Shown here one piece after another: positions 25,570 to 34,249 of a stretch of 64,000 bases of DNA (within the stretch, counting starts at the first letter, position 1; each line of letters begins with the position of its first letter). The notes under the pieces are model-generated. The model worked only from the letters and a program-made list of their open reading frames with translations, was not told the DNA's origin and did not search any database. Made by a program: the position numbers and the translations under genes. Source of the DNA: Rhizobiaceae bacterium (GTDB lineage: Bacteria > Pseudomonadota > Alphaproteobacteria > Rhizobiales > Rhizobiaceae); assembly GCA_019635775.1 (NCBI GenBank), contig JAHBYU010000015.1:1-64000 (forward strand). Reading direction: 5' to 3'.

Positions 25570-27213
25570 TCATTCTCCCGGCACCGTTGCGGCGACCGGC
25601 AGATCGCCCTGGCGAGACACGGTCTCCGGAACCGCGCGAACCGTCATCCACATGTTGTAGCAGCCTATGATCGCGCCGATCAGGAACAGCAGGCCGCCAA
25701 TCGTACGGGCGATGTAGTAGGGGTACATGGCCACCAGCGAATCCACGAAGGAATAGGCGAGTGCTCCATCGCCCGTATAGGTCCGCCACATCAGCCCCTG
25801 GATGACGCCGGAGTTCCACATGGCGAAGACGTAGATCAGCGTACCGGCGATCGCGAGCCAGAAGTGAACCTCGACAAGAGTAGCCGAATACATGCGCTCC
25901 CGCTTCCAGAGCGAGGGAACGAGCGTGTACAGCGAACCGAAGGTGATGAGCGCTACCCATCCGAGCGCACCCGCGTGAACGTGGCCCACCGTCCAGTCGG
26001 TGTAATGCGAAAGCGCGTTGACCGGCCTGATCGCCAGGAACGAGCCTTCGAAGGTGGAAAGGCCGTAGAAGATCGCAGCCGCCGTCATGAAACGCAGCGT
26101 GGCGTCGTCGCGAACGCGGTGCCATGCGCCGTTCAGCGTCAGCAGTGCGTTTCCGGCCGACGCCCACGACGGAACCAGCAACATCACGGAAAACGTCATG
26201 CCGAGCGTCTGTACCCAATGCGGAAGCGCCGTGTAGTGCAGATGATGCGAACCCGCCCACATGTAGAAGAAGGTGATGCCCCAGAAGCTCAGGATCGAGA
26301 GCCGGTAGGAGAAGATCGGTCGCTGCGCCCTTACCGGCAGGTAGTAGTAGAGCATGCCGAGGAAGCCTGCCGTGAGAAAGAAGGCGACCGCGTTGTGGCC
26401 GTACCACCATTGCACCATCGCATCCTGAACGCCTGGCCAGACAGTGTAGCTCTTGGCGCTGCCCCACGAGATCGGAAGCGCCAGGTTGTTCACGATGTGA
26501 AGGATCGCCACCACCACGATGAAAGCCATGAAGTACCAGTTGGCGACGTAGATGTGTGGCTCCTTGCGGCGTGCGATGGTACGCAGGTAGAGCACGAAGA
26601 ACGTGACCCAGACGACGACGAGCCAGAGGTCGGCATACCACTCGGCCTCGGCGTATTCCTTCGATTGCGTGACGCCCATCAGGTAGCCGGACACCGCCAG
26701 GACACAGAAGAGATTGTAGCCGAAGAGGACGAACCACGGGCTGATCTGGCCGGCGAGGCGGGCGCGCGACGTGCGCTGCACGACGTGGAAGGCCGTGGCG
26801 ATCAGGGCGTTGCCACCGAAACCGAAGATGACGCCGCTGGTATGCGTGGGCCGCAGCCGACCGAAAGTCGACCACGCACCATCGAAGGCCAGTCCGGGCC
26901 AGGCGAGTTGCGCCGCGACCCAGACGCCCATGAACATGCCGAAGACAGCCCAGATCATGGACAGCACGATGCCGACCTTGATCGGGTCATCATAGTAGGA
27001 TGCTTCCCGGTCTTCCGTGGGCTCTGGCGCGCCAATCGCGGAGAAGAGGGGGTACATCAGGGCACCGGCAAACAGCATCACGATGAGGCCGTGGACTCCC
27101 ATCGTGTCATTTCGTCCGGCGGCCGCCATGGCAACGCCAACAACGGCCACAAGGCCCAGCATGATCGCCGCCAACTGGCGTTCAGATCCGGTTAGCTGCC
27201 TGATCATGTTCAT
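25570..27213 (-). CDS. ccoN: cbb3-type cytochrome c oxidase catalytic subunit I
   Basis: 547 residues with at least 12 membrane helices. CcoN holds low-spin haem b, high-spin haem b3 and CuB and reduces O2 at very low oxygen. Conserved parts include RLRPTHTSGVIFGFGGNALIATAF, WYGHNAVAFFLTAGFLGMLYYYLP with the CuB His-Tyr region, WAGSHHLHYTALP, and DWTVGHVHAGALGWV. It is the first gene of ccoNOQP. A FixK/FNR-type box lies about 50 bases upstream of the ATG, inside the 3' end of the Rrf2 regulator gene. Confidence 0.97.
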   Translation of the reverse strand: MNMIRQLTGSERQLAAIMLGLVAVVGVAMAAAGRNDTMGVHGLIVMLFAGALMYPLFSAIGAPEPTEDREASYYDDPIKVGIVLSMIWAVFGMFMGVWVAAQLAWPGLAFDGAWSTFGRLRPTHTSGVIFGFGGNALIATAFHVVQRTSRARLAGQISPWFVLFGYNLFCVLAVSGYLMGVTQSKEYAEAEWYADLWLVVVWVTFFVLYLRTIARRKEPHIYVANWYFMAFIVVVAILHIVNNLALPISWGSAKSYTVWPGVQDAMVQWWYGHNAVAFFLTAGFLGMLYYYLPVRAQRPIFSYRLSILSFWGITFFYMWAGSHHLHYTALPHWVQTLGMTFSVMLLVPSWASAGNALLTLNGAWHRVRDDATLRFMTAAAIFYGLSTFEGSFLAIRPVNALSHYTDWTVGHVHAGALGWVALITFGSLYTLVPSLWKRERMYSATLVEVHFWLAIAGTLIYVFAMWNSGVIQGLMWRTYTGDGALAYSFVDSLVAMYPYYIARTIGGLLFLIGAIIGCYNMWMTVRAVPETVSRQGDLPVAATVPGE

Positions 27214-27227
27214 CCCTCAAATGACCG

Positions 27228-27689
27228 TCACGCTACCGACGGTAGTTTGCCATGTCCTTGACCTAGATCAAGCAGTGATCGCAAGGCTGTGTTGTCCGCA
27301 GCCAGATCGGCAAGCGTGTATTCGTCGAAAACCGCGAGGAAGGCGCCGATTGCCTCCCGGACCAGAACCTTGAGTCGGCACGAGGGTGCGATGCAGCATG
27401 CACCGTGCGCGCGCAGGCACTCAACGAGCCCGAAGTCGTCTTCCATGTGCCTCACGACTTCGCCCAGGTTGATATCCTGCGGCGCCTTGGCCAGAGAAAT
27501 GCCGCCGGAACGGCCGCGCGTTGTCGTGACGTAGCCTAACCGCCCCAGTTCGAGGGCGACCTTCAGGAGATGGTTCCGGGAAATGCCGTAGCTGTCGGCG
27601 ACATCGCCGACGCGAGCCTGCCCGTCATCACCGATGGCCAGGTAGATAAGCATACGCAAAGCGTAGTCGGTGTAGACCGTAAGCCGCAT
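27228..27689 (-). CDS. nsrR: Rrf2-family nitric-oxide-type regulator (NsrR-like)
   Basis: 153 residues. The winged-helix N terminus MRLTVYTDYALRMLIYLA and the GYVTTTRGRSGGISLAKAP wing are typical of Rrf2/NsrR. The loop ECLRAHGACCIAPSCRLK supplies cysteines for a Fe-S cluster that in NsrR reacts with NO. The spacing differs slightly from C-x5-C-x5-C because there is a CC pair. Its ATG directly follows the stop of the truncated haemoglobin gene, so the pair forms an NO-sensing and NO-detoxifying operon. A palindrome upstream of that operon (28135-28159) is a candidate operator. Confidence 0.82.
   Translation of the reverse strand: MRLTVYTDYALRMLIYLAIGDDGQARVGDVADSYGISRNHLLKVALELGRLGYVTTTRGRSGGISLAKAPQDINLGEVVRHMEDDFGLVECLRAHGACCIAPSCRLKVLVREAIGAFLAVFDEYTLADLAADNTALRSLLDLGQGHGKLPSVA
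27258..27271 (-). promoter_or_regulatory. FixK/FNR-type anaerobox upstream of ccoN
   Basis: TTGACCTAGATCAA matches TTGAT-N4-ATCAA with one difference. Its centre is about 51 bases upstream of the ccoN ATG. A class II position at -41.5 would put the transcript start about 10 bases before the ATG. The box lies within the last 45 bases of the Rrf2 gene, so the oxidase promoter is nested in that gene. Confidence 0.8.
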
Positions 27690-28121
27690 TCAACTTTCCG
27701 CCACGTGGGGCTTGGTGCCGTCGAGCCGAAAAAACATGGCCAGTTGCAGGCTTCGGGCGATGCGCTCGGCGCGGTCGACGAAGACGGCAGCCACGGCTTG
27801 CGGAAACACCTCCGCGACAGTGGCGCGGAAGTGCTGCAGCCAAACCACGAAGTCATCCTCACGCACCTGCTTGAGCCTCAGATGGGCCGGCACCGGGCGC
27901 CCCTCGTAGCTGCCGTCCTTCAGCATGACAGAACACCAGAAGTCGGTCATTTTTTCCAGATGCGGCTCCCAGTGGTCCCCAATGGCAGAGGCGAAGATGG
28001 GGCCGAGCCGCTCGTCCGCGCGAATGCGGGCGTAAAACGTCCTTACAAACCTGCCGATGGAGTCGCGGTCGACGTCCGGATGAACGACGGCTCCTTCCTC
28101 CGATGGGCGCTGCAACTGCAT
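27690..28121 (-). CDS. Truncated haemoglobin, group III type
   Basis: 143 residues from ATG 28121. The globin features are RFVRTFYARIRADERLGPIFASAIGDHWEPHLEKMTDFWCSVML, then RPVPAHLRLKQVREDDFVVWLQHF, where the His in PAHL is the proximal haem ligand. Group III globins occur in nitrogen-cycling bacteria; a role in NO handling or oxygen delivery is inferred. It is directly followed by the NsrR-like gene. Upstream, shared with the divergent DUF1858 gene, are a 25-base palindrome and an NnrR-type box. Confidence 0.88.
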   Translation of the reverse strand: MQLQRPSEEGAVVHPDVDRDSIGRFVRTFYARIRADERLGPIFASAIGDHWEPHLEKMTDFWCSVMLKDGSYEGRPVPAHLRLKQVREDDFVVWLQHFRATVAEVFPQAVAAVFVDRAERIARSLQLAMFFRLDGTKPHVAES

Positions 28122-28134
28122 GGCTCGATTCTTT

Positions 28135-28159
28135 AATGTGGTATCACCAATGCCACATT
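28135..28159. promoter_or_regulatory. Palindrome upstream of the haemoglobin-nsrR operon, candidate NsrR operator
   Basis: AATGTGGTAT (28135-28144) and ATGCCACATT (28150-28159, reading AATGTGGCAT on the other strand) form an inverted repeat with one mismatch around a five-base centre. It ends 14 bases upstream of the haemoglobin ATG, a position for repression. The size resembles the 23-base NsrR sites of enterobacteria, but the half-site is different, so assignment to this NsrR is inference. Confidence 0.6.
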
Positions 28160-28221
28160 TAGCCATAGTGGGCCCGCAAAGAAAAGCTCCCAGATGTCGC
28201 AGTCTCCTTTCGTGTTGTTCT

Positions 28222-28235
28222 TTGCGCGGGAACAA
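28222..28235 (+). promoter_or_regulatory. NnrR-type box between haemoglobin and DUF1858 genes
   Basis: TTGCG-cggg-AACAA differs at one base from the TTGCG-N4-CACAA element known from NnrR-controlled promoters. It is embedded in a longer inverted repeat, gttgttc (28214-28220) and gaacaac (28230-28236). It lies 51 bases upstream of the DUF1858 start and about 100 bases from the haemoglobin start, so it could serve both. Confidence 0.6.
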
Positions 28236-28285
28236 CGAACGGCAAGGCGGGCCGACTAGGCTTTGAGGTTGAGGAGACAAGATGG

Positions 28286-28573
28286 ATGAGACCTTCCACC
28301 CTGAACCCAAACATGTCGGTCGACGAAATCATGCGACGATGGCCCGCAACCATCCGGGTCATGATGCGAAATCATATGCTGTGCATCGGCTGCCCCATCG
28401 GGATATTCCATACTCTCGCTGACGCCGCCGCAGCCCATGCCATTGACGAGGCCTTCCTCACCGCCGAGCTGCTCGCTGCAATCAGGGCGGATCTGTCCGT
28501 GGATGCGCTGTCGGCCTTCGAGACGAACGCCGTGAGGCCAGGCGCCCTTGAAGGCGAGGCGTCACACGCCTAG
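28286..28573 (+). CDS. DUF1858 domain protein
   Basis: 95 residues. NMSVDEIMRRWPATIRVMMRNHMLCIGCPIGIFHTLADAAAAH is the DUF1858 domain with its CIGC pair near residue 33, a redox or metal-binding motif common in proteins near hybrid-cluster or nitrosative-stress genes. A start at ATG 28313 (MSVDEI) would be shorter by nine residues. It is transcribed divergently from the haemoglobin gene, with an NnrR-type box upstream, so it is probably part of the NO response. Exact function unknown. Confidence 0.85.
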   Translation: MRPSTLNPNMSVDEIMRRWPATIRVMMRNHMLCIGCPIGIFHTLADAAAAHAIDEAFLTAELLAAIRADLSVDALSAFETNAVRPGALEGEASHA

Positions 28574-28617
28574 CCTGGGGTCGCTGCGCAGCCCAGCCAG
28601 AGACTCTGTCATGGAGC

Positions 28618-29316
28618 TCAATTCTTCCGCCGGTTCTCGGCGACCAGCATGAGCGCGTGCGGATTGGTGACGATCACCTTTTGCCGGCTGCTGCGCACGA
28701 TGCCTTCTTCCTCCCAGGCGCTCATCAGCCTGCTGACCGTGTGGAGCGTGCTGCCGGTCATCTCAGCTATATCCTGCCGCGTGATCGGAAAATCGATCTC
28801 CACGCCCTCCGCCGTCTTGCGGCCGGACTGCTGCACCAGCCGCATCACCGCGCTGGCGATTCGTTGTTCGACCTGGCGCGTCGACATCTCCACGACACGC
28901 GACTGCGTCTCCACCAGGCGTGCGCCGATCGTCTGGTAGGCATTCGCTCCGAAGCCGGGAATACGGGACTGCAGATCCTGCCAGACCGCGTTCGGCCACG
29001 AAAGCACCACGCAGTCGACCGCCGCGACAGCGCTTGCTGGATAGGTCGTCCGTCCCATCGCGATGGCGATGCCGAACAGCTCGCCCTCGTTGATGTAGCG
29101 GGCGATGACCTGCATGCCATCGGGCGTGGTCTTCACCACCCTGATGTGACCAGACAGGAGCAGGAAAAACTGCCGGGCTTCCTCGTCCTGGGAGAAGACT
29201 TCCGTATCCTTCGGGAACCGTGACGAGCGCGCCGAAGCAAGGATCGCGTCGGTGTCCTCGCCGCTCAGTCCGGCGAAGGTGGGCAGTCCTGCTACGAGTG
29301 ACCTGTCTAGCGCCAT
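28618..29316 (-). CDS. nnrR: Crp/Fnr-family regulator, NnrR-type
   Basis: 232 residues from ATG 29316; a GTG at 29346 would add ten. A cyclic-nucleotide-type sensor barrel (13-130) and a dimer helix are followed by a winged helix-turn-helix, ITRQDIAEMTGSTLHTVSRLMSAWEEEGIV (178-207). It has no FNR-type cysteine cluster at the N terminus, so it is not an oxygen-sensing FNR. In the recognition helix the Ser195 and Arg196 pair of FNR is kept, but the usual Glu is His192. That fits the unusual TTGCG half-site found upstream of this gene, nirK and the DUF1858 gene. It should activate nirite reductase and related genes in response to NO. Confidence 0.83.
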   Translation of the reverse strand: MALDRSLVAGLPTFAGLSGEDTDAILASARSSRFPKDTEVFSQDEEARQFFLLLSGHIRVVKTTPDGMQVIARYINEGELFGIAIAMGRTTYPASAVAAVDCVVLSWPNAVWQDLQSRIPGFGANAYQTIGARLVETQSRVVEMSTRQVEQRIASAVMRLVQQSGRKTAEGVEIDFPITRQDIAEMTGSTLHTVSRLMSAWEEEGIVRSSRQKVIVTNPHALMLVAENRRKN

Positions 29317-29363
29317 GCTGGAAGCCGTCCCGAGTCTGAGGGTCACGAGTTTCTACCGCTTGT

Positions 29364-29377
29364 TTGCGCTCGCGCAA
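29364..29377. promoter_or_regulatory. NnrR-type box between nnrR and pseudoazurin gene
   Basis: TTGCG-CTCG-CGCAA sits at the centre of a perfect 18-base palindrome GTTTGCGC-TC-GCGCAAAC (29362-29379). It differs at one base from TTGCG-N4-CACAA. It is about 80 bases upstream of the pseudoazurin start and 48 bases upstream of the nnrR ATG. It could activate the pseudoazurin gene and autoregulate nnrR. Confidence 0.75.
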
Positions 29378-29449
29378 ACTGCCTTGCGGCGTCGCGGGCT
29401 ATTGGAACGGCAACGGCAGATCAAGCCGCGTACATGAAAGGACAGGAAA

Positions 29450-29893
29450 ATGAAACGCATCCTCGCAGCTCTCGCCCTCGGCGCAGCGGTCATCCTCGCC
29501 GGCGCCGCCCAGGCGGCGGAGATCGAAGTCCATATGCTCAACAAGGGCGCGAAGGGGGCAATGGTGTTCGAGCCAGACCTGATCGTCGCCGCTCCGGGCG
29601 ACACGATCCGCTTCGTGCCCACCGACAAGGGACACAACGTGGAGACCATCAAGGGCATGTTCCCGGAGGGCGTGAAGCCGTTCAAGAGCAAGTTCAACGA
29701 AGAGTTCACCGTCACCGTCACGGCCGAAGGGGTCTACGGCGTGAAGTGCACACCACACTATGCGATGGGCATGGTGGCGCTGATCCGCGTCGGCAACCCC
29801 GCCAACACCGAACAGGCGAAAGCTGTGAAACAGACCGGCAAGGCCAAGGCGGTCTTCGCCGAACTGTTCGGCCAGGTGCTTGCCGCGAACTGA
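29450..29893 (+). CDS. Pseudoazurin (blue copper protein)
   Basis: 147 residues. A signal peptide ([21 protein letters not shown], cut before AEIEV) precedes a cupredoxin domain with type 1 copper ligands His62 (KGHNVE), Cys100 and His103 ([12 protein letters not shown]) and Met108. Pseudoazurin carries electrons to NirK in the periplasm. The ribosome site AGGACAGG precedes the ATG. It lies divergently from nnrR with an NnrR-type palindrome between them, and converges on napC. Confidence 0.94.
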   Translation: MKRILAALALGAAVILAGAAQAAEIEVHMLNKGAKGAMVFEPDLIVAAPGDTIRFVPTDKGHNVETIKGMFPEGVKPFKSKFNEEFTVTVTAEGVYGVKCTPHYAMGMVALIRVGNPANTEQAKAVKQTGKAKAVFAELFGQVLAAN

Positions 29894-29900
29894 GGGAGGA

Positions 29901-29921
29901 GTTCTCTCTCGAGAGACGAAC
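29901..29921. terminator. Hairpin between convergent pseudoazurin and napC genes
   Basis: GTTC-TCTCTC and GAGAGA-C-GAAC form a ten-base-pair stem with one bulged C; the inner bases make the loop. It lies eight bases after the pseudoazurin stop and 11 bases after the napC stop. There is no T run, so termination in either direction is only suggested. Confidence 0.5.
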
Positions 29922-29932
29922 TTCTGCCGCCG

Positions 29933-30670
29933 TCAATCCACCACGCCACCTGCTGCCGCCGGGATGGACATCGGGATGTCCAGCCCGGCGTGCATCCGGT
30001 TGAACCGCTCAAGCCTGTCGAACACCGATGCCTGGGGCAGTTCCTTTCCCTGCAGTTCCGGCGGCGCTTTCCAGCCAGGATCGACGCCCTCCATGTTCGG
30101 GAGCTCGTGCGCGATGCCCTTGTGGCAATCGATGCAGGTTGCCTCGCCCGACAGCAGGTAGCGGGTGTGAATCTCGGCGGCGCGCGGAGCCTGTTTCGAC
30201 AGGTCCATTGCGACGGAGGAGTGGCAGTTGCGGCATTCCAGGCTGTCATTCGCTTTCAGTCGTGCCCATTCGTGCTTGGCCAGTTCGAGCCGGTGGTCAA
30301 GGAACTTCTGCCGCGTGTTGATGGTGCCGAATATCTTGCCCCACACTTCCTTCGACGCCTGCATCTTGCGGGCGATCTTGTCGGTCCATTCATGCGGCAC
30401 ATGACAGTCCGGGCAGGACGCACGCACTCCCGACCTGTTTGAGAAGTGCACCGTTCGCGTCAGTTCCTCGTAAACGTTGGCTTCCATCTCGTGGCAGGAG
30501 ATGCAGAACTGCTCCGTGTTGGTCACTTCCAGCGCGGTGTTGAAGGCGCCCCAGAAGATCACCCCGCCGAGGAAGCCGCCCAGTGTGAGGAAGCCGAGGC
30601 TGAGGGTAGCCGCCGGGGTCGAGATAATCTGCCATGCCCACAGCGCGGCCGCCTTGATCCGCCACCACAT
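29933..30670 (-). CDS. napC: NapC tetrahaem quinol dehydrogenase
   Basis: 245 residues of the NapC/NirT family. One N-terminal membrane helix ([22 protein letters not shown]) is followed by four haem motifs: CISCH, CPDCH, CRNCH and CIDCH. The anchor transfers electrons from quinol to NapAB. It is the last gene of napEDABC and starts immediately upstream of the napB stop. Confidence 0.96.
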   Translation of the reverse strand: MWWRIKAAALWAWQIISTPAATLSLGFLTLGGFLGGVIFWGAFNTALEVTNTEQFCISCHEMEANVYEELTRTVHFSNRSGVRASCPDCHVPHEWTDKIARKMQASKEVWGKIFGTINTRQKFLDHRLELAKHEWARLKANDSLECRNCHSSVAMDLSKQAPRAAEIHTRYLLSGEATCIDCHKGIAHELPNMEGVDPGWKAPPELQGKELPQASVFDRLERFNRMHAGLDIPMSIPAAAGGVVD

Positions 30671-31168
30671 CTATTCGTCCCCGGCGTGGCCGACGCCAAG
30701 CTCGATCATGTCGACGAAGGTGCTGCCGATGAGTGCCGGCGTGTCCGCCTGTGGAACGTGACAAGCCGTGCAGAAATAACGCCGGGGCGAAACGTCGGCG
30801 AGCGTCTGCCCCTCCCGGTTCATGTAGTGTGTGACGCTGATCATCGGCGCGCCGGACCCTTCCGTGAATTCTCGCTTGTGGCAGGACATGCAGCGGTTGG
30901 CGTTCACAGAAAGCTGATAACCCTCGATCGAATGCGGGATCACCGGCGGCTGCTCGGGATAGGCGCGCATCTTGCGGATGTCGTCCACGACCCAGCGCGG
31001 AATGGGGTCGGCTTGCAGGTTCTCCATCGGCTGCGCGGCTCCTGTCAGCGGCGGCACGATCTCGGCGGACATCTGCGCCAGCGCCGCGGTACCCGCGAGC
31101 ACAAAAAACCCGAGGGCGACGAACAGGTGCGCGCGACGCGTCACGCGGGGACGATCTTTACCGCGCAT
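30671..31168 (-). CDS. napB: Periplasmic nitrate reductase dihaem subunit
   Basis: 165 residues from ATG 31168, overlapping napA by 28 bases. A signal peptide ([21 protein letters not shown]) is followed by the NapB pattern [27 protein letters not shown], haem motif 1 [11 protein letters not shown] and haem motif 2 [12 protein letters not shown]. It passes electrons from NapC to NapA. Confidence 0.95.
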   Translation of the reverse strand: MRGKDRPRVTRRAHLFVALGFFVLAGTAALAQMSAEIVPPLTGAAQPMENLQADPIPRWVVDDIRKMRAYPEQPPVIPHSIEGYQLSVNANRCMSCHKREFTEGSGAPMISVTHYMNREGQTLADVSPRRYFCTACHVPQADTPALIGSTFVDMIELGVGHAGDE

Positions 31169-33642
31169 TTCTTGAAATCCGTCTGCTTGGAGATGGGGTC
31201 GGTGGCGTCCAGCGTGACCTTGTTGATGAGCTTGCTGGCGTCGAACCACGGCACGAAGATGACGCCGCGCGGCATGCGATTGCGCCCGCGCGTCTCCGCT
31301 CTCACGCGGATCTCACCGCGCCGGGAGACCACCCGCACCTCGGCCCCCTGGTTGATGCCGCGCCGTCGTGCGTCGTCCGCGTTCATGAAACAGACCGCGC
31401 CAGGAAACGCCTTGTAGAGTTCAGGCACACGCATCGTCATCGATCCGGAATGCCAGTGTTCCAGCACACGTCCGGTGACCAGCCAGACGTCATAGTCCTC
31501 ATCGGGGGATTCCGCGGGCGGTTCGTAGGGGACGGCCAGAATCACGGCTTTTCCGTCCGGCCTGCCGTAGAAGCGAACGCCTTCGCCAGCCTTCACGTAG
31601 GGATCGAGCCCCTCGCGGTAGCGCCATTTGGTCTCCTTGCCGTCCACCACGGGCCAGCGCAGACCACGAACCTCGTGATAGGTGTCGAAAGGTGCGAGGT
31701 CGTGACCATGGCCGCGCCCGAACTCGGCATATTCCTCGAACAGTCCCTTCTGGAGATAAAAACCGTATTCGCGGCTCTCCCTGTTCTCATATTCGGGATC
31801 GAGCTGGGACAGTGGGAACGCATCGACCTTGCCATTCCTGAACAGGACGTCGAACAACGTCTTGCCCTTGTATTCGGGATTGGCGTCGAGAATCTCGGCG
31901 GGCCAGACTTCGTCCGTGGTGAAGCGCTTGGAGAACTCGGTCAGTTGCCAGAGATCGGACCTCGCTTCGCCGGGCGCGTTCACAAGTTGCCTCCAAACAT
32001 GGGTGCGGCGCTCGGCGTTGCCATAAGCCCCCTCCTTTTCCACCCACATCGCGGCGGGCAGGATCACGTCGGCAGACAGCGCCGTTACCGTCGGATAGGC
32101 GTCGGACACCACGATGAAGTTGTCGGGGTTGCGGTAGCCCGGATAGGTCTCGTTCGAGTTGTTGGGCGCGGCCTGGACATTGTTGTTGACCTGCACCCAG
32201 TAGAAATTGAGCTTCCCATCGTGAAGCATCCGGTCCTGCTGGACCGCATGGAATCCGACCTTGTCGGGCAGCAATCCGTGCGGCAGGCGCCAGATCGCTT
32301 CAGCATGTTCACGATGCTCGGGGTTGGTGACCACCATATCCGCTGGCAGGCGGTGGGCGAAGGTGCCGACCTCGCGTGCGGTTCCGCAGGCCGAAGGCTG
32401 GCCGGTAAGCGAGAACGGACTGTTGCCCGGCTCCGAGATTTTCCCGGTCAGAAGGTGAATGTTATAGACCATCTGGTTGGCCCACACGCCACGGACATGC
32501 TGGTTGAAGCCCATGGTCCATAGAGACATCACCTTGACGGCGGGGTCGGCGTAGAGTTCGGCAAGCTGTTCCAGGAAGCCGGGCTCCACGCCGGACAGTT
32601 CCGACACCATCTCCAGCGTGTATTCCGAGACTGTCGCGCGAAACGCCTCGTAGTCGATCGGCTCCATCTTGCCCGGATCGGCAGCGCCTTTTGCTGCCAT
32701 CTCGACCGGATTGTCCGGCCTCAGGCCGTAGCCGATATCGGTCGCGCCGCGCATGAAGACGGCGTGGTCGCGGACAAATGCCTCGTTGACCCGTCCCGTC
32801 TGGATGATGTGGTTGGCGATGTAGTTCAGGATGGCCAGATCTGTCCCCGGCCTGAACACGATCGGGATGTCGGCGAGGTCCATTGACCGGTGCGTGAAGG
32901 TCGAGAGCACCGCGCAGCGCACGTGCGGATGTCCGAGCCTGCGGTCGGCGAGCCGCGTCCAGAGGATGGGGTGCATCTCGGCCATGTTCGAGCCCCACAG
33001 CACGAAGGCGTCGGCGTGTTCGAAGTCATCGTAACAGCCCATCGGCTCGTCCATGCCGAAGCTTCGCATGAAGGCGACGGCCGCCGAGGCCATGCAGTGG
33101 CGGGCGTTGGGATCGAGGTTGTTTGTACGGAAGCCGGCGCGCATGAGCTTGGTGGCGGCATAGCCTTCAAAAATCGTCCACTGTCCGGAGCCGAACATGC
33201 CAACGGCTTCCGGTCCCTTCTCGCGCAGCGTGGCCTTGCACTTCTCCGCCATGAGGTCGAACGCCTCGTCCCACGACACCGGCTCGAACTCACCGTCCTT
33301 GTCGTAGACTCCGCCGGACTTGCGCATAAGTGGAGTGGTCAGGCGATCCTGGCCGTACATGATCTTCGAAAGGAAGTAGCCCTTAACGCAGTTCAGCCCG
33401 CGGTTGACCTCCGCTTGCATGTCGCCGTGAGTGGCGACGACATGGCCGTCCTTGACTCCGACCATCACGCCGCATCCGGTTCCACAGAAGCGACAGGGCG
33501 CCTTCGACCACTTGATCTCCAGCGCATTCACGCCGCCGGGAACGGGCTGGGCCGAGGCAGGCAGTGCAACGCCCGCGGACGCGGCCGCGAGGGCTGCGGC
33601 ATGGGCTTTCAGCAGGTCGCGTCTGTTGATGGCAGCCGTCAT
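31141..33642 (-). CDS. napA: Periplasmic nitrate reductase catalytic subunit
   Basis: 833 residues from ATG 33642, the usual length. A Tat signal ([24 protein letters not shown]) directs folded export. The [4Fe-4S] site is Cys50, Cys53, Cys57 and Cys85, and the molybdenum ligand is Cys183 in NARHCMASA. It reduces nitrate to nitrite in the periplasm using bis-MGD. The ATG overlaps the napD stop (TCATGA region), so the chaperone is made first. No lesion is visible. Confidence 0.97.
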   Translation of the reverse strand: MTAAINRRDLLKAHAAALAAASAGVALPASAQPVPGGVNALEIKWSKAPCRFCGTGCGVMVGVKDGHVVATHGDMQAEVNRGLNCVKGYFLSKIMYGQDRLTTPLMRKSGGVYDKDGEFEPVSWDEAFDLMAEKCKATLREKGPEAVGMFGSGQWTIFEGYAATKLMRAGFRTNNLDPNARHCMASAAVAFMRSFGMDEPMGCYDDFEHADAFVLWGSNMAEMHPILWTRLADRRLGHPHVRCAVLSTFTHRSMDLADIPIVFRPGTDLAILNYIANHIIQTGRVNEAFVRDHAVFMRGATDIGYGLRPDNPVEMAAKGAADPGKMEPIDYEAFRATVSEYTLEMVSELSGVEPGFLEQLAELYADPAVKVMSLWTMGFNQHVRGVWANQMVYNIHLLTGKISEPGNSPFSLTGQPSACGTAREVGTFAHRLPADMVVTNPEHREHAEAIWRLPHGLLPDKVGFHAVQQDRMLHDGKLNFYWVQVNNNVQAAPNNSNETYPGYRNPDNFIVVSDAYPTVTALSADVILPAAMWVEKEGAYGNAERRTHVWRQLVNAPGEARSDLWQLTEFSKRFTTDEVWPAEILDANPEYKGKTLFDVLFRNGKVDAFPLSQLDPEYENRESREYGFYLQKGLFEEYAEFGRGHGHDLAPFDTYHEVRGLRWPVVDGKETKWRYREGLDPYVKAGEGVRFYGRPDGKAVILAVPYEPPAESPDEDYDVWLVTGRVLEHWHSGSMTMRVPELYKAFPGAVCFMNADDARRRGINQGAEVRVVSRRGEIRVRAETRGRNRMPRGVIFVPWFDASKLINKVTLDATDPISKQTDFKKCAVKIVPA

Positions 33643-33932
33643 GACCGGGCCTCCTGGTCTTCGGCGTGTTCGAACACCATGTTGGCGGCCAGCACTCCGT
33701 CCATAACCGAAATCGCGGTCAGCGTCGCCCCAAGCATGCCGCTGGTCCGGCCCTCTATCGTGATGACGATCCTGCTTTTCTCGAAGGCATGCACTTCCAC
33801 CCCCGGCATGTCCGCCAGCCGTTCGCAAACCGCCTTGCAATGCTCCGGCAGAGCCAGCACGACCGCGCTGGATATGTGGTGACGGCCGTCTGGCTCGGCT
33901 GTCAGGAGATCCCTGCGTGTGATGGCGCGCAT
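33639..33932 (-). CDS. napD: NapD chaperone for NapA
   Basis: 97 residues from ATG 33932 (GGAGG upstream). It has the NapD ferredoxin-like pattern [44 protein letters not shown]. NapD binds the NapA Tat signal until the cofactor is inserted. It overlaps the start of napA. Confidence 0.92.
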   Translation of the reverse strand: MRAITRRDLLTAEPDGRHHISSAVVLALPEHCKAVCERLADMPGVEVHAFEKSRIVITIEGRTSGMLGATLTAISVMDGVLAANMVFEHAEDQEARS

Positions 33933-33936
33933 GAAA

Positions 33937-34134
33937 TCAACCTCCCGGAGGCCCGGGCGGGCCGAACACGATCTGATACATCCAGACAAGGAAGCCGTAG
34001 CCGCCCACGACTCCGACGGCGACGACTGGCCAGATCCCGAATGCGAGAACAAGGAAGGTCAACAGTTCACGTCGCCGAGTCTTCGCGGGCGTGAGATCCG
34101 TTCGTACGGTCGCGTCGGGACTGTCCTGGGTCAT
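33937..34134 (-). CDS. napE: NapE membrane protein
   Basis: 65 residues: a charged N terminus, TRRRELLTFLVLAFGIWPVVAVGVVGGYGFLVWMYQIVFGPPGPPG. The R-R-x-E-x-x-x-F-x-x-L-A-x-x-x-WP motif is typical of NapE. Its role is unclear; it is the first gene of napEDABC. There is no napF or napGH in the cluster. Confidence 0.92.
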   Translation of the reverse strand: MTQDSPDATVRTDLTPAKTRRRELLTFLVLAFGIWPVVAVGVVGGYGFLVWMYQIVFGPPGPPGG

Positions 34135-34249
34135 GACCTCCTCATCATATGCCTGGGACTCCGGCTTTTCGCCAATACTTGGAAATACTAACGCAGCATT
34201 TCCAGATGTCCACCTTTATGAAATTGGCGGTGCAGCGTGACTTGGCCGC

